Made by a program: the position numbers and the translations under genes. Source: Burkholderia sp. HI2500 (lineage in GTDB: Bacteria; Pseudomonadota; Gammaproteobacteria; Burkholderiales; Burkholderiaceae). From it: 64,000 nt of DNA. This document shows positions 63,588-64,000 of the stretch, piece after piece. Position 1 is the first letter of the stretch. Every line of letters begins with the position of its first letter. The notes beneath the pieces are model-generated. The model ran no database searches. It was not told where the DNA came from and was given only the letters and a program-made list of their open reading frames with translations. Location of the stretch: the NCBI RefSeq assembly GCF_002223055.1, contig NZ_NKFL01000004.1, forward strand, positions 1,178,001-1,242,000. The letters are read 5' to 3'.

Positions 63588-64000
63588 ATGCCTGACTGGC
63601 TCAATCGAGTCTTGAAAATTGCAACATCCGTTCGACCTGCCGTATGGCCGCTCACGGCCGGCGCGGTGTTGCTGGCGGTGCTCAGCTGCACGCCGACCGC
63701 CGAGGCGTTGCTGTCGCCGCTCGACCGTTTGTACTGGAACCTGGTGGTGACCGGCGTCGATCACGGGGATCGTGACGAGGTCGTCGTCATCTCGATCGAC
63801 AAGAAGACCATTGCCGAACTCGGCAGCGGCGAAAGCTATGCGCGGACGTCCCATGCGCAGGTGCTCGATCGGCTGGGTGCCGCCGCGAGTGTCGTGCTCG
63901 ACATGACGATGTTCAGCGCGGCGTCCGGCGATCGGCCGCTGGCGGGCGCGATCGCGCGGCAAGGGCACGTCGTGCTGCCTGCCCACGTATCGCAGGAGGC
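63588..64000 (+). CDS. CHASE2-domain membrane sensor (3'-truncated)
   Basis: Open from the ATG at 63588 to the window end (about 137 codons). N-terminal membrane helix (RPAVWPLTAGAVLLAVLSCTP), then the CHASE2 pattern: ALLSPLDRLYWNLVVTGVDHGDRDEVVVISIDKKTIAELGSG, an Arg-Thr-Ser-His motif (YARTSHAQVLDRLGAAASVVLDMTMF) and RPLAGAIARQGHVVLPAHV. CHASE2 is an extracytoplasmic sensory domain placed before output modules such as GGDEF, adenylate cyclase or kinase domains. The output domain lies beyond the window, so its activity is unknown. Confidence 0.75.
   Translation, partial: MPDWLNRVLKIATSVRPAVWPLTAGAVLLAVLSCTPTAEALLSPLDRLYWNLVVTGVDHGDRDEVVVISIDKKTIAELGSGESYARTSHAQVLDRLGAAASVVLDMTMFSAASGDRPLAGAIARQGHVVLPAHVSQE

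Overview
The window reads as a stretch of chromosome 1 of a Burkholderia, most likely a Burkholderia cepacia complex species. The reasons are the high G+C content, the core order scpB-rluB-rimP-nusA-infB-rbfA-truB followed by typA and odhA-odhB-lpdA, and a second Hfq paralogue with a long Gly/Arg tail (Hfq2, known from B. cenocepacia). The species assignment is inference from gene content. No database was consulted.

Layout. 1-9.6 kb: housekeeping genes, all on +, for chromosome segregation (scpB, 5'-truncated by the window), 23S rRNA pseudouridylation (rluB), ribosome maturation and transcription/translation (rimP-nusA-infB-rbfA-truB). The rimP operon has a good promoter followed by a strong intrinsic terminator in its leader. 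9.66-11.11 kb: an intact IS3-family (IS150-group) element sitting inside the loop of what must have been the shared truB/efflux-operon terminator. 11.1-16.1 kb: a tripartite drug-efflux operon on - (NodT-type outer membrane factor, EmrA-type adaptor, DHA2 MFS pump) with its MarR regulator upstream and a repeated candidate operator. 16.3-25.5 kb: typA, the 2-oxoglutarate dehydrogenase complex (odhA, odhB, lpdA) and zapE. 25.6-26.7 kb: a stand-alone transposase-N-terminus (DUF4096) protein and a DUF2147 secreted protein.

26.8-45.7 kb is the most distinctive region. On - lies an apparent three-gene operon: two paralogous lipoproteins, one with 19 Gly-Thr-Ser triplets, both with tandem 25-residue PLAPVTG repeats, and then a FhaC/ShlB-type two-partner-secretion barrel that lacks the hallmark VRGF/Y arginine. 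Upstream is a textbook sigma-54 promoter (TGGCAC-N5-TTGC). Divergent from it is a complete Tad/Flp pilus cluster (flp, prepilin peptidase, tadE, cpaB, cpaC, cpaE, tadA, tadB, tadC, tadD, DUF3613, tadG) that ends in a sigma-54 enhancer-binding regulator. No TpsA-type substrate is present, so the repeat lipoproteins are the candidate partners of the barrel. The 677-bp divergent interval carries three palindromes, one at a typical enhancer distance from the sigma-54 promoter.

45.7-64 kb: DUF2968 protein, hfq2, a small PXPV/poly-Asp exported protein, a fadD-DUF1571 pair with a TetR regulator, an MFS carrier, a GNAT acetyltransferase, a ParB-like-nuclease/SulP pair, and a ROK-regulated sugar ABC transporter operon with a PfkB kinase. 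The ROK gene has a perfect 27-bp palindrome upstream. Two identical tRNA-Leu(CAG) genes follow in a 214-bp tandem duplication, and a CHASE2 membrane protein is cut by the window end. No CRISPR array, rRNA, replication origin or prophage was seen.
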